Source of the DNA: Candidatus Kapaibacterium sp.
GTDB lineage: Bacteria > Bacteroidota > Ignavibacteria > Kapaibacteriales > Kapaibacteriaceae
Length of the DNA stretch: 64,000 nt
NCBI GenBank assembly: GCA_030833725.1
Contig: JAURGP010000002.1
Location: 34,261-98,260, forward strand
Direction of reading: 5' to 3'
The notes under the pieces were generated by a model. That model was not told the DNA's origin. It saw only the letters and a program-made list of their open reading frames with translations, and made no database searches. Positions 34,602-44,399 of the stretch are shown here, piece after piece. The position numbers and the translations under genes are program-made. Positions within the stretch are counted from its first letter, which is position 1; the number at the start of each line of letters is the position of its first letter.

Positions 34602-35903
34602 ATGGCTACCACGACGGTTTCGATGACGCCCCCTCTCGCCGATCGGATGCGGCCGACCACCATTAATCAAGTGGTTGGTCAGGAACATCTGTTGGGACAG
34701 GGTGGCCCAATTCAACGGTTTATCGAGCAAGGGGCTTTACCCTCGATGATCCTGTGGGGTCCGCCTGGAACGGGAAAGACCACGATTGCCCAGGCGATCT
34801 GTGCGTCGGCAGGCATCAAGATGGAGCGCTTGAGCGCTATCGAATCCGGTGTGAAGGACCTGCGCGCCGTGATTGAGCGCGCAGCTGCTGTGCCGTTGGA
34901 TCCGCGGAAGACCGTGGTGTTCATCGATGAGATTCATCGATTTACGAAGTCTCAACAGGACGCACTTCTCCATGCCGTGGAGCGGGGAGTGATTACCCTG
35001 ATCGGTGCAACCACCGAGAATCCCAGCTTCGAGGTGAATGCCGCCTTGTTGAGTAGGTGTCATGTGTATCGACTGCAATCTCTCACCGACGACCACCTTC
35101 GGGAGATCGTTGAGCGGGCCTGCAACACAGATACGGTCTTATCGGCGATGCACGTGGTGGTGGACGACTGGTCGGTGCTGCTGCAGTTGAGCGGAGGTGA
35201 TGCACGAAGTGCTCTCAACGCCTTGGAAACAGCTGCTTCGATTGCCGAGCCCGATCAGAATAGTGAGCGACACCTTACCGCAGAGGTTCTTCAGCGTGCT
35301 GTGCAACGCAAACTTGCCCGTTACGACCGCGCCGGAGAATCACACTACGATACAGCCTCGGCCCTGATCAAGAGTATGCGGGGAAGCGATCCCAATGCTG
35401 CTCTGCTCTACCTAGCCATCATGATTGATGCGGGCGAGGATCCCCTCTTCATCGCACGAAGGTTGATCATCTTTGCCAGCGAGGATATCGGAAATGCCGA
35501 TCCCCGTGCTCTGCCCCTTGCGACGGCTACATTCCAAGCGATTGAGCGCATCGGTATGCCAGAAGGCCGAATTCCACTAGCACAATGCGTCACGTTTCTT
35601 GCCAGCGCGCCGAAGTCCAATGCTTCGTACGTTGGTATCGGTGCAGCGCTAGAGGCCGTTCAGCGCACGGGTACAACCACGATTCCGCTCCATCTACGAA
35701 ACGCCCCAACGCACTTGATGAAAAGCGAGGGCTACGGCAAGGACTACATGTATCCGCACAACGCACCAGGACACTTCGTGCCAGGGGCAGAGTACTTCCC
35801 ACCGGAGGTGCCACCGATCAGCTTCTACCAGCCCGATGGGCAGGGGGCTGAGGCAGCAGTGTTGGAGAGATTACGCCAGTGGTGGCCGGAGCGCTATCGC
35901 TGA
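34602..35903 (+). CDS. rarA: Replication-associated recombination protein A (AAA ATPase)
   Basis: The 433-residue RarA/MgsA acts at stalled replication forks. It starts [22 protein letters not shown], with Walker [13 protein letters not shown] at about residue 51, Walker [20 protein letters not shown], sensor [12 protein letters not shown] and the C-terminal tetramerisation region ending in [13 protein letters not shown] and WWPERY. The length is normal. Its last ten bases overlap the convergent L,D-transpeptidase gene. A degenerate box TAACTTGT lies three bases before the ATG. Confidence 0.96.
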   Translation: MATTTVSMTPPLADRMRPTTINQVVGQEHLLGQGGPIQRFIEQGALPSMILWGPPGTGKTTIAQAICASAGIKMERLSAIESGVKDLRAVIERAAAVPLDPRKTVVFIDEIHRFTKSQQDALLHAVERGVITLIGATTENPSFEVNAALLSRCHVYRLQSLTDDHLREIVERACNTDTVLSAMHVVVDDWSVLLQLSGGDARSALNALETAASIAEPDQNSERHLTAEVLQRAVQRKLARYDRAGESHYDTASALIKSMRGSDPNAALLYLAIMIDAGEDPLFIARRLIIFASEDIGNADPRALPLATATFQAIERIGMPEGRIPLAQCVTFLASAPKSNASYVGIGAALEAVQRTGTTTIPLHLRNAPTHLMKSEGYGKDYMYPHNAPGHFVPGAEYFPPEVPPISFYQPDGQGAEAAVLERLRQWWPERYR

Positions 35904-37045
35904 GTGCTATCGGTAGATTGTTGTCGTTCCTGCTCGGCTCGTTTCTTCGCCTCCCGAGCTCTCCGCTCTCGACGAAGTTTGTTGAAGTCGATACTCTCCC
36001 GCAGAGTAACGCCCTCGCGAATGTGGCCACGCTCTCGGATAATCTCCTCGGCGGTGACGTAGCGGGTCTTGTCGGGTAGTCCACCGCGAACCACATGAGG
36101 AATCTGTGAGATGGGGATCAGTGCTTCCTCAACGGCCATGGGATCGGCCGGGAGTTCCAGTTCAATGTCGCGGTTGCTGGTAAGGTCCAACCAAGGACCT
36201 CCCTTCTTTCGCGTGAAATCAAACACGTCGATGATCAGAATTGGTGTGCCTGTCATCGGAATGATGCGACGCGTCTCCTTGTTCACCGCACCTCGATCTA
36301 CCCACTTGTACAACCATTCCGCATCTGCCAGGAACTGACGCACGCAGCTATGCGACACCGGACGGCCCGGCATGTCGAACTGGTGAAAGGCACTACCGGC
36401 GTAGAGATGGAAGTTGACTGTGTACGGAAGAATCCATGTGGAGTCCAGAGAGCTCTTCCGAAGACGATCGATCCAGTTTACGGCATACCGGCCAGGGAGT
36501 GTTGGTTTGCGCTCTTCACCAGAGTTCACAGCGGCAAAGCGCACCAGCTTCCCAAACGCGTAGCAGCCATACGACTGCATAGCATTCGAGATGAGAACGA
36601 TCTTCGGAATCGTGTCTGCACCGGGATAGTAAGCCGGGAACACGGAGTAAGCGCGGAGATCCTCCATGAGTGTGTCCGGGATCAGAACCGTGTCGCCCAT
36701 GCGCACGTAGTGAATGTCCTTGCGGTTCACGGTGGTGAAGGCGCGGTAGTTCACCCAATTACTATCCGTCTTTCGAAATCTCCGGCGGATGCTGTCGAGG
36801 TCGTGTTTGGTGGCAACGGGAAATCGCTCGTATCGGATCCGCGGAAACACGCTTCGGAGTGAGTCCGTGTACTTCTCACCGAGCGTTTGCCGTACTACAC
36901 GAACAGAGTCCTTACGAACCGAATCCCGCTGTTCTGACGACAAGGTCACCGCGTTTTCTGCATCATCAGACTGGACGTCGCATCCCGTAGTCCAAACAAT
37001 AACGGTCAAGACGGCAATAAACCGGAGAAAGGTACTGGACTTCAT
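35894..37045 (-). CDS. L,D-transpeptidase (YkuD family) lipoprotein
   Basis: A 383-residue protein with lipobox VIVWTTGC. The YkuD catalytic signature is present as FHQFDMPGRPVSHSCVRQF, with His and the nucleophilic Cys; the usual SHGC is SHSC here. An Arg/Asp-rich N-terminal region (residues 25-100) and a Lys/Arg/Glu-rich tail (residues 350-383) flank it. It probably makes 3-3 crosslinks in peptidoglycan or attaches proteins to it, while held to a membrane by lipid. The start at 37045 gives the lipoprotein signal. It is divergent from the glutaminyl cyclase gene, 11 bases away. Confidence 0.85.
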   Translation of the reverse strand: MKSSTFLRFIAVLTVIVWTTGCDVQSDDAENAVTLSSEQRDSVRKDSVRVVRQTLGEKYTDSLRSVFPRIRYERFPVATKHDLDSIRRRFRKTDSNWVNYRAFTTVNRKDIHYVRMGDTVLIPDTLMEDLRAYSVFPAYYPGADTIPKIVLISNAMQSYGCYAFGKLVRFAAVNSGEERKPTLPGRYAVNWIDRLRKSSLDSTWILPYTVNFHLYAGSAFHQFDMPGRPVSHSCVRQFLADAEWLYKWVDRGAVNKETRRIIPMTGTPILIIDVFDFTRKKGGPWLDLTSNRDIELELPADPMAVEEALIPISQIPHVVRGGLPDKTRYVTAEEIIRERGHIREGVTLRESIDFNKLRRERRAREAKKRAEQERQQSTDSTQR

Positions 37046-37056
37046 AATTTGGCGGG

Positions 37057-37869
37057 ATGAAGAGAATCTTCCTAGTGCTGGCTGTTGTGATCTCCGGATG
37101 GGTATCCGGATGGATGACGGCCTGTACACCTGAAGAGGTAGACATTCCGGAACGGGCTCCCGAGCCAGTAGCAAGCGCTGTGCCGATTCGTACTGCGAGC
37201 GTAGCAGAACGTTTTCCCCACAGTGAACGTGCATTCACCCAGGGCTTACTTGTCCATCAGGGTCGGATCCTAGAGAGTGTTGGGCAGAATGGTCAGTCAG
37301 CTCTGCGGCAGGTAGACCTTGCTACCGGTAAGGAGCTACGCCGCATTCCGCTGGGTACGGAATATTTTGCTGAAGGCTTGGCTGTAGCCGATGGTAAGGT
37401 GTTTCAGCTGACGTGGTTGAATCAGCGGTGTTTTATCTACGATGCACGAACACTCAATCGGATCGACAGTGTGCCCTATCTCGGTGAAGGCTGGGGTCTT
37501 GCCACCGATGGTTCCGTGTTGTACATGAGCAACGGCACCAACATGATCACCGTGCGGAACCCCGCGGACTTTCAGGTAGTTCGCACCATCAGTGTTACAC
37601 GTAACGGTTCGGCTCAAACCAACTTGAATGAGTTGGAGTGGGTTGAGGGACGTCTCTGGGCTAATGTGTGGACGACCGACAACATCGTGTCCATCAACCC
37701 CTCTACAGGAGTGGTGGAAGAGGTGATCGACCTGTCCGCCGTCTATCCCGTAGCCGATCGCACACCCACAGCCGACGTCCTGAACGGCATTGCCTACGAT
37801 AGCACATCCGGAGCCATCTACGTCACTGGTAAGAATTGGCCCGAGCTCTACAGGATCGAAATCCGCTAG
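37057..37869 (+). CDS. Glutaminyl-peptide cyclotransferase (plant-type beta-propeller) lipoprotein
   Basis: A 270-residue protein with lipoprotein signal ending WMTAC. The rest is a five-bladed propeller of the plant-type glutaminyl cyclase family: ERFPHSERAFTQGLLVHQGRILESVGQNGQS, EYFAEGLAVADGKVFQLTW, GEGWGLATDGSVLYMSNGT, NLNELEWVEGRLWANVW and LNGIAYDSTSGAIYVTGKNWPELYRI. The enzyme turns N-terminal Gln into pyroglutamate, protecting exported proteins from aminopeptidases. This fits the ten window proteins whose predicted mature N-terminus is Gln. A degenerate TAATTTG lies at 37045-37051. Confidence 0.9.
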   Translation: MKRIFLVLAVVISGWVSGWMTACTPEEVDIPERAPEPVASAVPIRTASVAERFPHSERAFTQGLLVHQGRILESVGQNGQSALRQVDLATGKELRRIPLGTEYFAEGLAVADGKVFQLTWLNQRCFIYDARTLNRIDSVPYLGEGWGLATDGSVLYMSNGTNMITVRNPADFQVVRTISVTRNGSAQTNLNELEWVEGRLWANVWTTDNIVSINPSTGVVEEVIDLSAVYPVADRTPTADVLNGIAYDSTSGAIYVTGKNWPELYRIEIR

Positions 37870-37993
37870 TCCTGACCACCCTGTTTTCTCTCGTTTGTCC
37901 CAAACGACCTCCATTGTAGTACGGTGAGAACCCAGCCCGTTGATTGGCTGGATCGTTCTCCCACTACTCTTCCATTACTCGATGGAGGTCGCC

Positions 37994-40900
37994 ATGCGAT
38001 CCCTTGTTCGGCTGGCGCTGACCGTGCTACTCTGCGCCGGTACAGTTTCCACACCACCGCTACTCCTTTCTGCGCGGGCGCAGTCACCAAGCTTGGTGGT
38101 CCAGTTTCCCCGTGATGGTCTGGTTGACGTGTCCAACCAACCCACAATCACACTCACCTGTGCGGACTCGATTCTACCAGAGAGCATTTCGTTTGGTTAC
38201 CCTGACCATTCGGTAGGGGGCTTATCGGTACCCACAGTAACACTCGTGGAGGATCAGGGCTCGGGTGTAACGGTGTATGGGCGGTATGCCTTGGTGGACG
38301 ACCATACCCTGACGTTTCGCCCCTACCATCTTGCACCGAACACAACATACCGCGTAACAGTAAGGGGTGTAACAGCTTACGTAACCAGACCCATTGCTGG
38401 TCCGGTGGTCCTACCCGAGGTGACCTGGCGCTTTACCACTGCGGCAGAGATACCACGATATGTTTCCACCACGCTCGACGAAGCCCCCTACCTCGGCTGC
38501 CAGGAGCCGATTGAGATCCGTTTTTCGGGTGATATCACGAAGGGATGGAGACATCCAGAGCGGTTCGTGCAGTTGCTGGATGTAACAAATCACGCTTTTT
38601 CAGCACCCATCCTCTGCCCTGTAGACGTCACAAGTACCTCTATGCGACTGCTCCCTCCAGAAGGTGGGTGGCCGCCCGGAGCCTTGGTGAACCTCGTGGT
38701 AGACCCCTCATCCCTGACGGGAGACCCCCTGGACCGACACGAGACGACTATCCAGGTACGATCGGCTGGAAGGCTTGATTTTACGGTGATTGAGCAAGAT
38801 GGCGACACTCTTCCGGACGATCTTATTGCCATGTATGACAGCCTGGATCGCGTGATTACGGCTGGTGAGTACGCTCTGGCTCCGCTGGAGTACAAGCGTG
38901 GATTGTACCGTTTTGTGGGTTGGAAAAGCCCCATCAAAAACCTGAATCTAGAGACTCCAACCCGTGTAACAATTTCATGTGATCTGTTACTCGCAAAGAT
39001 CCCTATCACCGCGATTGTTGACCACATCGACTCAATCTCCATGACGATCGTAGCGGGGGATGGTGGTGTGGTAGAGATCTATGATCAAGCTGATAGTCTA
39101 CATGCCCGAGTAACAGACACCCTCATACTCGGCTTCGGGTCGGAAACAGCGAGCATGCGGCTTGTTGCACGACCCGACAGTGGTTATCGCTTTGCAGCGT
39201 GGTCTGCCCCCTCCTCCACGTTGCACGCCAGCACCTCCCCCGTGATCGTCGTGAACCTCACGCTGGCCCAACATCTCCAGGCCGTGCAGGCAGGTTCCGG
39301 GATTCCCACTGTCTTCACGCCCGGATTTACCCCAAACTTCAACCCCGTCAATCCGAACAATCCGACCAACAGTCCGATCGGAGAGCAGTATCGTCTTGTG
39401 GCGTCCATCACCACGCCGAATCCGGAGCCCGGATACGATCACAACGACGGAGCGTTCTTCACCACGCGCCGAGAGTTCGAGGACGTGAAAGCCCGTGTCG
39501 AGGAAGTATGTATCCAGGCCCAAACCTGTTGGCAAATCATCGGCTACACGATTACCGCCAGTGGAACAACCGTCTGGATTGATCCAGCAAACGAACTCTG
39601 CGTAGCAGCAAACCTCACCAACCCCGAGAATGCCATCACGTTCTACATCGAGCGGAAACCGATTCTGCTACGCATGGAACACATCGTGATGAACACCGAC
39701 GACCCCTCCTCTCGGATCATCGGCAAACGGCCACGCAGCGGAGAGTACGTGCAGGTTTCCCGACGTGTGAAAACTGTTACCGGAACAGATCGCTGGGAGC
39801 AGCTTATCTCGACGGTGTGCGAAGACAATCAACGCATTGCCTACAACCTCTATGAGTTTCGCTGCGGTGACGCCGTGCGATTCACCTGCAGAACCTTCAC
39901 ACAACGACAGCTCATCTGGCGGTTCTTCCAGGATCTGCCGGGTTACGTGATTCCCACCCTCGTTTCCTCAAATGATACGATCACCATCTACCAGATGGTG
40001 GTGGATGAACCACTGGCGCTGTTCAACGGCACCTCCTGTGCTGGAGTGCCGCTTCAGGAGCGCGAAATCCGTTTGCGGGCCTGTTTCCGTCAGGACTTCG
40101 GGGTGGAGGCCATTGGCATGAAGGTGCGTATTCCGCAAGGCTCGGACCGATCCAAGGCAACGTGGGAGTTCAGATACCGAGCGCCCGAGGTTCTGAGCGA
40201 CCTCGAAGACGACGAGCCGGCAGGAGGAAGACATATGGCATACTTCCCGAACTACGGTGCCGAGATCAAGGTGGTGTTCACCCAGCCCGTGGACATACGA
40301 ACACTCTACAACCGCGGTGCGATGGTGCAATCGAAGGGTAACATCCTGCCGAATGATCCCTCGCTGACTCTTCTCGATCACACGTTTTACACCTACAACG
40401 ACGAGCACGTTTCCTTCGAGCCCCTTGACGGTCGACTCCCTACCACGTTGGTGTTTCGACTATGCGATCCGCAAACCCGTCCCAGAGAACAAACCCTGTA
40501 TGGTGGCTACAACACCTTGCGCCTCTTTACCTCCATCACGTCCCTAGATGGGATACCGCTCCGTGCGGATGCCAACCTGCCGTTGGGCTACATGGAGCTT
40601 CCTCCGCTCTTCGTGGAGTGGGACCAAGTAAGCTTTGACTACGACGGCGACCCCGATTTCTGGTTTATCGAGAATGCTGGTGATACCTACCACGTGCTCT
40701 ATGGAGCCAACATCGCCAAGGACGGCTTTCACAACGTGGCTAGTACGGTCAAACGTATTCCGATCTGTGATGAGCAACAAGGCATCCCTCCGAACGAGTG
40801 CACGATTCCGTACTCGGACAAGGGTCCCGCCTACTCATTTGGCAACCGCGTTGTGTTTGCCGAGCCCAACTGGATGGACCATGCCGACATTCCGTGGTTG

Positions 40901-41260
40901 AATGTGGTCTCCTACGACGAGGACTGTAAAGATGTGGACGACTGTCTGATCAATCGCCTCCCGATGGTACTGGACGATCTCGAGCAACGCATCGAAAAGT
41001 ACCAGCAACCATATACCGGCGGTGCGGTGAGCAGCGAACAACTGCTGATCGAACTCCTGGGTGTTGGCGTAACAGCACTCCGATCCATCATCTACCCCGA
41101 CCAAGAGGATCAACACCTCGGCGAGGCCACCTTCCTAGAAGGACGCTCTACGCTGTGGGGGACGAAGACCTCAACTGCACCGTATGTCACGAGTCGACAC
41201 TCCAACGCTACCTATCGTTTTCGGTCAAGGTTTCTTCCTTTGAAGGCCGTGCTCCGCTAA
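37994..41260 (+). CDS. Large secreted protein with SbsA/Big_5-like N-terminal domains
   Basis: A 1,088-residue protein. GGAGG at 37982-37988 sets the start at ATG 37994. The signal peptide ends SARA, next residue Gln. Residues about 30-145 resemble a Big_5/SbsA Ig-like domain (FPRDGLVDVSNQPTITLTC, LTFRPYHLAPNTTYRVTV), with a second related copy to about 260. Later parts include an InlB-like repeat (YRFAAWSAP), a Pro/Asn linker (FTPNFNPVNPNNPTN), many Cys pairs and a Trp/Asp-rich C-terminal region. I see no sorting tail. It heads a group with two more secreted proteins at 41290 and 42359. Adhesion or surface-structure roles are possible but unproven. Confidence 0.8.
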   Translation: MRSLVRLALTVLLCAGTVSTPPLLLSARAQSPSLVVQFPRDGLVDVSNQPTITLTCADSILPESISFGYPDHSVGGLSVPTVTLVEDQGSGVTVYGRYALVDDHTLTFRPYHLAPNTTYRVTVRGVTAYVTRPIAGPVVLPEVTWRFTTAAEIPRYVSTTLDEAPYLGCQEPIEIRFSGDITKGWRHPERFVQLLDVTNHAFSAPILCPVDVTSTSMRLLPPEGGWPPGALVNLVVDPSSLTGDPLDRHETTIQVRSAGRLDFTVIEQDGDTLPDDLIAMYDSLDRVITAGEYALAPLEYKRGLYRFVGWKSPIKNLNLETPTRVTISCDLLLAKIPITAIVDHIDSISMTIVAGDGGVVEIYDQADSLHARVTDTLILGFGSETASMRLVARPDSGYRFAAWSAPSSTLHASTSPVIVVNLTLAQHLQAVQAGSGIPTVFTPGFTPNFNPVNPNNPTNSPIGEQYRLVASITTPNPEPGYDHNDGAFFTTRREFEDVKARVEEVCIQAQTCWQIIGYTITASGTTVWIDPANELCVAANLTNPENAITFYIERKPILLRMEHIVMNTDDPSSRIIGKRPRSGEYVQVSRRVKTVTGTDRWEQLISTVCEDNQRIAYNLYEFRCGDAVRFTCRTFTQRQLIWRFFQDLPGYVIPTLVSSNDTITIYQMVVDEPLALFNGTSCAGVPLQEREIRLRACFRQDFGVEAIGMKVRIPQGSDRSKATWEFRYRAPEVLSDLEDDEPAGGRHMAYFPNYGAEIKVVFTQPVDIRTLYNRGAMVQSKGNILPNDPSLTLLDHTFYTYNDEHVSFEPLDGRLPTTLVFRLCDPQTRPREQTLYGGYNTLRLFTSITSLDGIPLRADANLPLGYMELPPLFVEWDQVSFDYDGDPDFWFIENAGDTYHVLYGANIAKDGFHNVASTVKRIPICDEQQGIPPNECTIPYSDKGPAYSFGNRVVFAEPNWMDHADIPWLNVVSYDEDCKDVDDCLINRLPMVLDDLEQRIEKYQQPYTGGAVSSEQLLIELLGVGVTALRSIIYPDQEDQHLGEATFLEGRSTLWGTKTSTAPYVTSRHSNATYRFRSRFLPLKAVLR
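38214..38222 (+). repeat. TAGGGGGCT word, copy in large secreted protein gene
   Basis: GGTAGGGGGCTT, sense (Val-Gly-Gly-Leu). Confidence 0.8.
38482..38490 (-). repeat. TAGGGGGCT word, second copy in large secreted protein gene
   Basis: Opposite orientation to the copy 268 bases earlier. Confidence 0.8.
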
Positions 41261-41289
41261 CCTCGTCGCATATCTCATCTGGAGGCATT

Positions 41290-42315
41290 ATGAACAGGAT
41301 TGTTGCCGTAGCATACGTTGCGGTGGTCGGGATATCTGTGTGTGTCGCACAAAGTCCGCAGAACTCGGAGTTCCGCTGCGAGTTCTTCCAGATGGTAGGA
41401 GAATACCTACCCCAGGTCGGGTCGTGTCCAGATACCATCAAGGTCCGGCTGTTTGATGTTGTAGACACTCCACTGCCCGAGAAACATCCTAACACTCCGT
41501 ACAGCGAGCCCGGCAAACTGTATGCCTTCACGTTGAATGCCCCCGGTACTGGATACACGGAGTTTCCTGCCCAATGGATCATCGACCGCTCCACGCGTAC
41601 GATGTTCATCATACCCGATGAGCGCTTGAAGGCTCGGATACCTCCAAGCCCTACGCCGAACCCTGTGATCGTGTACACCCTTCAGATCGAGTGTGGTTAC
41701 TGGACGGGTGATACTTCGAAGAAGAACAACATCGACTTCTACGTCAAAGACCAAATGAGCGTCTCCACGTACGCGATGTCACTAGAGGATTCAACGGTCA
41801 TTACACCACTCATCGAAGGCTTCGACTCCCTCCGGAACCAGCGTTTCTACATTGCCGATGGCGTAGAGATCACAGCGCCTCAGCGTTCAGGGGACTGGGT
41901 GTTTTCGCACTGGTCGATACCAGGGTATATCAGCGTGCGCGAGTTCAATCAGCCCGATTGGCAACAGAATGTCATTACCGTAAAGGGTGGATGCTGGCCA
42001 ACTGATCCACGAACTGTGCCATTCATGGCGTGGTATCGCAGACAGCCCGTATCTGTGGGTAATCCACCGTCCACGTTCACCGCTCCTGTGATACGGAGTG
42101 GCGAACATCATCTCGAAGTCCATGCCAACCCCGCTTCCGCACCGGTGACCTTTGTCCAGATTGCCGACGTGCGCGGAGCCGTCTTTGTCCAACACATGGT
42201 ACCACAGCCACAACCTGTGACGTACATCCCCTGTGCACTCAGTCCCGGAGTGTATCTCGTGCAGGTGTGGCGTGGTGCCAGTGTGGTAGCTCTCCCCTAC
42301 TACCACCATCCGTAA
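41290..42315 (+). CDS. Secreted protein with probable type IX-like C-terminal sorting domain
   Basis: A 341-residue protein with signal peptide ending CVA before Gln, set by GGAGG four bases before ATG 41290. The last 75 residues (HLEVHANPASAPVTFVQIADVRGAVFV ... LSPGVYLVQVWRGASVVALP) have the shape of a type A sorting tail: NPxS, a V-x-I-x-D-x-x-G strand and GVYxVxV. The middle has a DWVFSHWSIPG segment, similar to the InlB-like repeat of the previous gene, suggesting the two act at the same site. Function unknown. Confidence 0.8.
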   Translation: MNRIVAVAYVAVVGISVCVAQSPQNSEFRCEFFQMVGEYLPQVGSCPDTIKVRLFDVVDTPLPEKHPNTPYSEPGKLYAFTLNAPGTGYTEFPAQWIIDRSTRTMFIIPDERLKARIPPSPTPNPVIVYTLQIECGYWTGDTSKKNNIDFYVKDQMSVSTYAMSLEDSTVITPLIEGFDSLRNQRFYIADGVEITAPQRSGDWVFSHWSIPGYISVREFNQPDWQQNVITVKGGCWPTDPRTVPFMAWYRRQPVSVGNPPSTFTAPVIRSGEHHLEVHANPASAPVTFVQIADVRGAVFVQHMVPQPQPVTYIPCALSPGVYLVQVWRGASVVALPYYHHP

Positions 42316-42358
42316 CCCACCACAACCCACCATTCATCAACACATCTCGAGTACAACG

Positions 42359-42985
42359 ATGTATCTCATCATTCTCGTGCTGGCTGCTGTTGTCCCAGCA
42401 GCCGCACAACTTGAACCATCTGGAGGCGCCACAGCCCAACCCTTGCATCCCGGCCATACCGTGCGCATCGAATGGGCCAACGACCTCCAAGCACCACGTG
42501 TAGATCTGGCACTATGGAATGGTACCACGCACACCGAAGAGACCATTGCTACCGGACTGCCGGCAGAGATCTCACACCTCGAGTGGCAGATTCCAGCCAC
42601 TCTTCCTCCCGGAGACCAGTATCGCTTCGTTGTTCGCGATCATGCTCATCCCCGGAGGGCTCTGCGAAGCCGAAGCTGGGTGCACATCACACCAGCCCCA
42701 CCCCTTGTTGCCTCGGTAGACGACGATTCGCAAACGCCCCAGCTTACTATTCATCCATCCCCAGCAACCAACGATGCAACCCTCACGTGGAACGCTTCAA
42801 CGGCAACAATCACGACGATTGAGATCCACGACACCAAGCAACGCAGGTTGGCATCGTGGACGATCCGTCCAGGGCAGACCAGCCTTCAGATTGATCTCAG
42901 CGACCTGCCACCTGGTATGCACCACGTGCGGATGCTGAGCCCCACAGCCGTGATTGCTACGCAGATGTTACCAGTTGTTCGGTGA
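42359..42985 (+). CDS. Small secreted protein with type IX sorting tail
   Basis: A 208-residue protein with signal peptide MYLIILVLAAVVPAAA, next residue Gln. Residues 20-115 form a beta-sandwich (VRIEWANDLQAPRVDLALWNG, EWQIPATLPPGDQYRFVVRD). A Pro/Asp-rich linker leads to a sorting tail at about 128-208 (LTIHPSPATNDATLTW, IEIHDTKQRRLASW, DLSDLPPGMHHVRML). The tail directs export through a type IX (Por) system and removal or lipid linkage at the surface. Its 3' end overlaps the convergent beta-CASP gene by 29 bases. Confidence 0.82.
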   Translation: MYLIILVLAAVVPAAAQLEPSGGATAQPLHPGHTVRIEWANDLQAPRVDLALWNGTTHTEETIATGLPAEISHLEWQIPATLPPGDQYRFVVRDHAHPRRALRSRSWVHITPAPPLVASVDDDSQTPQLTIHPSPATNDATLTWNASTATITTIEIHDTKQRRLASWTIRPGQTSLQIDLSDLPPGMHHVRMLSPTAVIATQMLPVVR

Positions 42986-44336
42986 GATTGGTTGATAGCT
43001 CGTAGGCTACACCTTTGCGTGGAATGATGATGCGCGTGCCCGGCATACGGTCGAGTACAGAAAGCGCTAGGGCGTCGCAGGCTTCTGGCTCTCCATGCGT
43101 GATCACCACCGTGGACGGGCGGACGTCGGTGATGAAGTTTACCAAGGGTTCTCGGTTGGTATGAGCGCTGAACCGAAGCCGTTCGATACGACAGGATCGC
43201 TGTACGGTGCGTCCTGCAAGGTCGAACGGCTTTTGATGTTCAGAGTGCAGGACGCTATAGCCTGGCGTGGTAGGATCTTGGTAGCCGATAAAGGCAATGC
43301 CGAAACTTGGCTGGCGGAACCATTCCAGGGCTAACCGATACGATGTTGTTCCCTTGCTCAGCATACCCGATGATGCCACAACAATGGAGGGCTCTTTGAA
43401 GTAGTCGCCCTTTGAGAGGTGTCGGAACGGCAGCGAATTCTGAGGAATGTCGCTAATCTCGAAACCGGGCTGCCGAACGGGTTCGGCGTAGCAGTAGTGG
43501 TCGTACACCTTGTTGATCGCCACCCCCATTCCTCCGGAGTAGATCGGCAGGTACGGAATCGTACCCTTCCTCATCAGACGGTACAACAAGGTGAGTATCT
43601 CCTGTGTTTTCCCTAGGGCAAACGAGGGAATCAACACAGACCCATTTGCAGCGGTGACGCTGTTGATGAAGGCGGCGAGCTTCTTCGTTTCTGAAACGTA
43701 GTCGACAGGGTCGCTAGCGCAGTTCGTTGCTTCTGTAATCACCACATCTGCATGTGTACGTGGCAACAGAGCCCCCTTCATCACCTGCTGATCTACAAAC
43801 TGAACATCACCCGTGTGAAGGTAGCGGCGTCCCTGATGCTCGATCACCACACCTGCCGACCCCAGAATGTGGCCCGAGTAGTGCAGAGAGAGCTGTACGT
43901 CGGACCGACCGGTGTATCCGCGCACGGTGGAAACCTCGGTGTAGTCGGTAGCAGTAAATGATTCCCGTACGAGTTCGATCTGCTCTGGAGTGTAGTACTC
44001 CAGAGCCTCCCGTGGCACGTGTCCGGTAACTTCCGAGCGCAGAATCTTGCCCCCATTATGGAGCATGATGTGCGATAGATCACGTGTGGCGCGAGTCATC
44101 AGGGTTCGCACGTGCGGAAACCGCCGCATCACAAAGGGCACGCCACCAAGGTGATCTGTGTGTGCGTGTGTCACCACGAGGAGATCTACGGGCCGGCCCT
44201 CCAGCGCTTCCAGATCGGGAAAGGCTTCAACGGTCCGCAGGCGTGGGTGTAGGCCAGCGTCAATCAGGATTCCCGTGCCATCAAGTTCCAGATAACACGC
44301 ATTGGCACCGATTTCCTCGGCGCCACCAAGAATCAT
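42957..44336 (-). CDS. MBL-fold beta-CASP ribonuclease (RNA specificity-factor type)
   Basis: A 459-residue protein. MILGGAEEIGANACYLELDG opens the metallo-beta-lactamase fold; VVTHAHTDHLGGVPF is the HxHxDH zinc motif, with YSGHILGSAGVVIE, HTGDVQF and SAHTNREPL the later ligand segments. The beta-CASP cap lies between (residues about 205-330), and the C-terminal VITHGEPEACDAL is the RNase J/CPSF-73-like motif. It probably processes or degrades RNA. I start at ATG 44336; an in-frame GTG at 44348 is equally possible given the predicted transcription start near 44346. Confidence 0.9.
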   Translation of the reverse strand: MILGGAEEIGANACYLELDGTGILIDAGLHPRLRTVEAFPDLEALEGRPVDLLVVTHAHTDHLGGVPFVMRRFPHVRTLMTRATRDLSHIMLHNGGKILRSEVTGHVPREALEYYTPEQIELVRESFTATDYTEVSTVRGYTGRSDVQLSLHYSGHILGSAGVVIEHQGRRYLHTGDVQFVDQQVMKGALLPRTHADVVITEATNCASDPVDYVSETKKLAAFINSVTAANGSVLIPSFALGKTQEILTLLYRLMRKGTIPYLPIYSGGMGVAINKVYDHYCYAEPVRQPGFEISDIPQNSLPFRHLSKGDYFKEPSIVVASSGMLSKGTTSYRLALEWFRQPSFGIAFIGYQDPTTPGYSVLHSEHQKPFDLAGRTVQRSCRIERLRFSAHTNREPLVNFITDVRPSTVVITHGEPEACDALALSVLDRMPGTRIIIPRKGVAYELSTNLTEQLVTSA

Positions 44337-44351
44337 GAGTTGTGCCACACG

Positions 44352-44359
44352 CAAAACTA
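44352..44359 (-). promoter_or_regulatory. Promoter -7 element TAGTTTTG for the beta-CASP gene
   Basis: Exact TAnnTTTG match on the minus strand, back to back with the box for the acyl-CoA mutase operon seven bases away. Confidence 0.5.
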
Positions 44360-44366
44360 ATGTCCG

Positions 44367-44374
44367 TAACTTTG
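44367..44374 (+). promoter_or_regulatory. Promoter -7 element TAACTTTG for the split IcmF operon
   Basis: Exact TAnnTTTG match 25 bases before ATG 44400, giving a leader of about 20 bases. Confidence 0.5.
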
Positions 44375-44399
44375 CAGCCCATTCCACAAGCGAGGCCTC

